This document shows, piece after piece, positions 6,270-8,989 of a stretch of 8,989 nt of DNA. The notes under the pieces were generated by a model. It ran no database searches and was not told the origin of the DNA. It worked only from the letters and a program-made list of their open reading frames with translations. Location: the NCBI GenBank assembly GCA_023389315.1, contig JAEWEQ010000042.1, positions 1 through 8,989 on the forward strand, written 5' to 3'. Every line of letters begins with the position of its first letter. Position 1 is the stretch's first letter. This stretch comes from Actinomycetes bacterium. Lineage in GTDB: Bacteria; Actinomycetota; Actinomycetes; Actinomycetales; Actinomycetaceae. The translations under genes and the position numbers were made by a program.

Positions 6270-7945
6270 TTATCGATCCATACCCGCTGGTACAGGGGCG
6301 TCGCCACCGCGGTGGTGGCGTTCATGCCGTGCACGCGAGTTTGGTACAGGAAGTGGTTTTGCTGGTCGTAAAGCGGCAGCACGTAGTAGCCGCTGAGGAT
6401 CTTGTCTTGGGCTTCCTCATACAGTTTGGTGCGCTCCGCGTCATCCTTCGCGGCGCGGGCCTTGACGAACAGCTCGTCAATGGCCGGGTCCACTACGTGC
6501 GCGTTATTAGCGAAGTAGCCACTGGGCGCCGGCTTGGTGGAGGAAGAGTGGAAGAGTACTTCGAGGACGGATGGGCCTACTTTCGTGTAGGGCGCGGACA
6601 CCAGGTTGTACTCGTGGTTGGCTAGCGCCGCGTACCAAGATGACAGGTCCATGGCTTTGATCTGCACGTCGAAGCCCACTTCTTTGGCTTGGGCTTGGAA
6701 CTGTTCGAACAGGGATTGTTCGGCCGGCACCGACTGGTTGGTGGAGACGGGGAACAGCAGGGTCAGGCGTTTGCCGTCCTTCATGCGGGTGCCGTCACTG
6801 TCGCGGTCTTTCCAACCGGCCTCATCCAGTAGCTGGTTGGCGCGCGCCGGATCCGGGGTGAACAGGTCCGGCTTCGACACCCCGGTGGCTTCCTTCGACG
6901 ACAGGAGCGAGTGGGAACGCTTAGCGGTGTCAAAGAACAGGGCTTTGAGGCCCCCGTCTACGTTCACCGCACGGATGAAGGCTTCACGCACTTTCACATC
7001 ATCGAAGGGTGCTTGCCCGGAGTTCAGCTCCAACCGGTTGGAGGCCCCGGGGCGGGGCGCATCCAAGTGCCCCAGGGACCCGCTCTTCTCAGCTTCCGCG
7101 ATGGCGTCGGGCTGGGCGTTGTCGATCACGTCCACTTCCCCGGATTTGAGGGCGGCAATACGGGTGGCGGCTTCGGGGATGAAACGCCAAGTGATGCCAT
7201 CGAGGTAGGCCGGCCCTTCGCCCTCGTCGGCTTGCGGCTGGTAGCCGTCAAACCGCGTGAAGGAAACCGACTCTTGTTGTTTCCACTGCCCCACTTGGAA
7301 GGGGCCGGTACCGACCGGGCTTTGACAGTTCTCGTCTTTGGAACGCGCCAGCGCGGTGGGCGATTCAATCGCAGTCCAGATCATGGACAGGGATTCTTCC
7401 AAAGAGTTATCCGGTTCCGACAGTTGCAGCACCAGGGTGTCGGCGGCCGGGGTTTCCATGGCTTTGACGCGCTTGACCGCCAGGTATCCGGTGGAGGAAG
7501 CGGTGTCGGGGTTTTGCAGGTGCTCGATGTTGGTTTTCACCGCCGCCGCGTCCAGGTCGGTGCCGTCGTGGAACTTCACGCCGGAGCGGATTTTCAAGGT
7601 GTGGGTCAGACCGTCCTCGGAAATTTGGAAACTCTCCGCCAACCCGGGGACGATCTGCCCGTCCTCGGCGCGATTAAAGAGGGTCTGCAGATAAAGGGAA
7701 GAGATCAGGCCTTGCGGGTAGTTTCCGCCCACGTGCGGGTCCAAGCATTTGGGTTCGGCGTCGCCCGAGGCGTAAACCAGGGTGCCGCCGCTAACCGGGG
7801 TGCCTTCCGCGGTGGGCGTGTGGGTCGCGGGCAAGTTGGATGCGCCGAAGCTGCATCCTCCCATCGTCAAAGTGGTGGCGAGGGCGAGGGCGGTGAGCGC
7901 GCTGTAGCGTCCCAATCCGCGTCGCGATGCAAGGGCGTATCCCAT
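6266..7945 (-). CDS. Substrate-binding lipoprotein of a family-5 ABC importer
   Basis: This 559-residue extracytoplasmic protein captures the solute and hands it to the permeases. A basic N-terminus (RRGLGR), a hydrophobic stretch and the lipobox MGGC give a predicted lipid-anchored Cys31. The SBP_bac_5 fold begins near GGTLVYAS (53-60). Typical segments are FQISEDGLTHTLKIRSGVKF (106-125), SPVGTGPFQVGQW (209-221) and the C-terminal LPLYDQQNHF region (523-532). Cys67 (EPKCLDPHVGGN) and Cys207 (ENCQSPVG) are the only cysteines in the mature chain after the anchor and may form a disulfide. By recall these two segments resemble the TIGR04028 subgroup; this is not verified. The substrate could be a peptide, an opine, a metal complex or another small molecule. 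ATG with GGAAGG 9 nt upstream; 37 nt after rlmB. Confidence 0.9.
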   Translation of the reverse strand: MGYALASRRGLGRYSALTALALATTLTMGGCSFGASNLPATHTPTAEGTPVSGGTLVYASGDAEPKCLDPHVGGNYPQGLISSLYLQTLFNRAEDGQIVPGLAESFQISEDGLTHTLKIRSGVKFHDGTDLDAAAVKTNIEHLQNPDTASSTGYLAVKRVKAMETPAADTLVLQLSEPDNSLEESLSMIWTAIESPTALARSKDENCQSPVGTGPFQVGQWKQQESVSFTRFDGYQPQADEGEGPAYLDGITWRFIPEAATRIAALKSGEVDVIDNAQPDAIAEAEKSGSLGHLDAPRPGASNRLELNSGQAPFDDVKVREAFIRAVNVDGGLKALFFDTAKRSHSLLSSKEATGVSKPDLFTPDPARANQLLDEAGWKDRDSDGTRMKDGKRLTLLFPVSTNQSVPAEQSLFEQFQAQAKEVGFDVQIKAMDLSSWYAALANHEYNLVSAPYTKVGPSVLEVLFHSSSTKPAPSGYFANNAHVVDPAIDELFVKARAAKDDAERTKLYEEAQDKILSGYYVLPLYDQQNHFLYQTRVHGMNATTAVATPLYQRVWIDK

Positions 7946-7982
7946 ATTCAGTTACCTTCCGTTCCGAATGGGTTTGGTGTTG

Positions 7983-8948
7983 TTATTTTTCGCGGCGTTG
8001 TGACGCCACTTCATGCAGCGCGATCGCGGTGGCGACAGCCGCATTAAGGCTTTCCACTTGGCTGGCAATGGGGATGGAGATGATCTGGTCGCAGGCGGCG
8101 CGCACCAGGCGCGACAAGCCCTGCCCTTCGGCCCCGGTGACGAGCACCAGCGGGGAGGTGGCCAGCGTCAGTTCCCGCACGTTCACGTCCCCACCGCCGT
8201 CTAGGCCGAGGACGAAGCAGCCGGCTTCTTTGAGGGCGTTAAGGGCGGTGACCAGGTTCGATTCGCGGGCGATCGGCAGGCGCGCCACCGCCCCGGCGGA
8301 GACTTTCCACACGGTGGAGTTCACTTGTGCGCTGCGGCGGGTGGTGATCAGCGCCCCGGTGGCGCCGAATGCTCCGGCGGCGCGTACCACGGCCCCCAGG
8401 TTGTGGGGGTCGGTGACCTGGTCAAGGGCCACGATGAGGGGCGCGGTGTCTTGTTTTTCGGCGCGCTCCAGCAGGTCTGCGGCGCTGTAGTATTCGTAGC
8501 CTGCGACTTCCACGCCGATCCCCTGGTGGGTGGTTTCCCCGGAGGCGTTTTCCAGGTCGCGTTTGGTGACTTCAAAAACGGGGGCGCCCAGAGCGGTGGC
8601 GGTGCGTAGCACCGCGGCGATGCGGTCGTCGGAAGGGTTGGCTGCTAGGAACACGCGGGTGATGTTGATACCGGCGGTGACGGCCTCGTAAACACTGTTG
8701 CGCCCGACGATCAGCTCATGGTCGGGCTGGATTTTAATGGAAGTGCGGGTGCGTTGGGCCTGGCGTTGGGCTTCTTTGGCGGCCTCAATTTCGCGGTGGA
8801 CTTTACGCTGGTAGGCCGCGTGGTAGGTGCGGTCTTCGGCTTTCGGGGTGGGGCCTTTACCGCGCAGGGCGCGTTTGCCTTGCCCGCCACTGCCCTTGGT
8901 GGGGCCTTTCTTACCTTTGGGTCGCCGACTCTGGTAGGACTGTCCCAC
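7983..8948 (-). CDS. rlmB: 23S rRNA 2'-O-ribose methyltransferase RlmB (SpoU/TrmH family)
   Basis: This 321-residue enzyme transfers a methyl group from S-adenosylmethionine to the ribose of a conserved guanosine (G2251 in E. coli numbering) of 23S rRNA. Residues 1-75 are a basic, low-complexity tail of the kind seen in actinobacterial members. The SpoU substrate-binding domain spans about 77-150 (ELIVGRNSVYEAV at the start). The knotted catalytic domain has motif 1 DPHNLGAVVRAAGAFGA (180-196; Asn183, Arg189), motif 2 LVTGAEGQGLSR (269-280; Glu274) and motif 3 IPIASQVESLNAAVATAIAL (292-311). The GTG start is supported by AAAGGGAGG about 6 nt upstream. A tRNA-type SpoU substrate cannot be excluded, but the domain layout and length fit RlmB best. 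In many actinobacteria this gene follows cysS, which would lie just beyond the window. Confidence 0.92.
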   Translation of the reverse strand: MGQSYQSRRPKGKKGPTKGSGGQGKRALRGKGPTPKAEDRTYHAAYQRKVHREIEAAKEAQRQAQRTRTSIKIQPDHELIVGRNSVYEAVTAGINITRVFLAANPSDDRIAAVLRTATALGAPVFEVTKRDLENASGETTHQGIGVEVAGYEYYSAADLLERAEKQDTAPLIVALDQVTDPHNLGAVVRAAGAFGATGALITTRRSAQVNSTVWKVSAGAVARLPIARESNLVTALNALKEAGCFVLGLDGGGDVNVRELTLATSPLVLVTGAEGQGLSRLVRAACDQIISIPIASQVESLNAAVATAIALHEVASQRREK

Positions 8949-8989
8949 GATGTGCCTCCCTTTAAAGCGCTGCAGTCGCTGGCCCTATT

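Noticed and set aside
7992..8009. Seven-pair hairpin at the end of rlmB as a terminator
   Set aside because: It is inside the last codons of rlmB and on the transcribed strand is followed by A residues, not a U-run.
6911..8047. A 378-codon plus-strand open frame opposite the binding-protein gene
   Set aside because: It is antisense to a clearly real lipoprotein gene, is composed of Gly/Val/Arg-rich sequence with no motif, and high GC readily keeps such frames open.

Overview
The window looks like chromosomal DNA of a high-GC Gram-positive bacterium (Actinomycetota), possibly an Actinomyces-like lineage. The evidence is the GC-rich minus-strand genes, two GTG starts, and a 23S rRNA methyltransferase with the basic Gly/Lys-rich N-terminal tail (GSGGQGKR, then KGPTPKAEDR) typical of actinobacterial RlmB. 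The genus cannot be fixed from the window.

Layout, left to right. Positions 1-411 (+) hold a wrecked IS3-family insertion sequence: a scrap of OrfA helix-turn-helix joined directly to the last third of OrfB, with the middle deleted. Positions 534-1943 (+) hold an intact NCS1-family purine/pyrimidine-type permease. Spot counts put this gene at roughly 50% GC, against roughly 65-75% in the transport operon, so it looks imported. Positions 1944-2074 contain no convincing gene, only a possible 3' gene scrap ending at 2062. Positions 2075-2638 (-) encode an unrecognised four-helix membrane protein with its own plausible promoter. Positions 2741-7945 (-) encode a complete family-5 (peptide/nickel/opine class) ABC importer: lipoprotein substrate-binding protein, two permeases and one protein carrying both ATPase domains. 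Positions 7983-8948 (-) encode the rRNA methyltransferase RlmB.

The four importer genes overlap by exactly 4 nt at each of three junctions (GTGA, ATGA, ATGA), so they form one translationally coupled operon in the order binding protein, DppB-like, DppC-like, DppD-DppF fusion. RlmB lies only 37 nt upstream on the same strand with no terminator visible in the gap, so the importer may be transcribed from the RlmB promoter or further upstream. The binding protein would capture a solute outside the membrane, the two permeases form the channel, and the fused ATPase powers uptake. The substrate is not resolved; by recall only, the binding protein resembles the TIGR04028 subgroup.

No defence system, CRISPR array, tRNA, rRNA or clear riboswitch was seen. 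The points most worth a second look are the substrate of the importer, its linkage to rlmB, the start and repeat-bearing linker of the ATPase, and the low-GC permease between an IS scar and a possible gene scrap.
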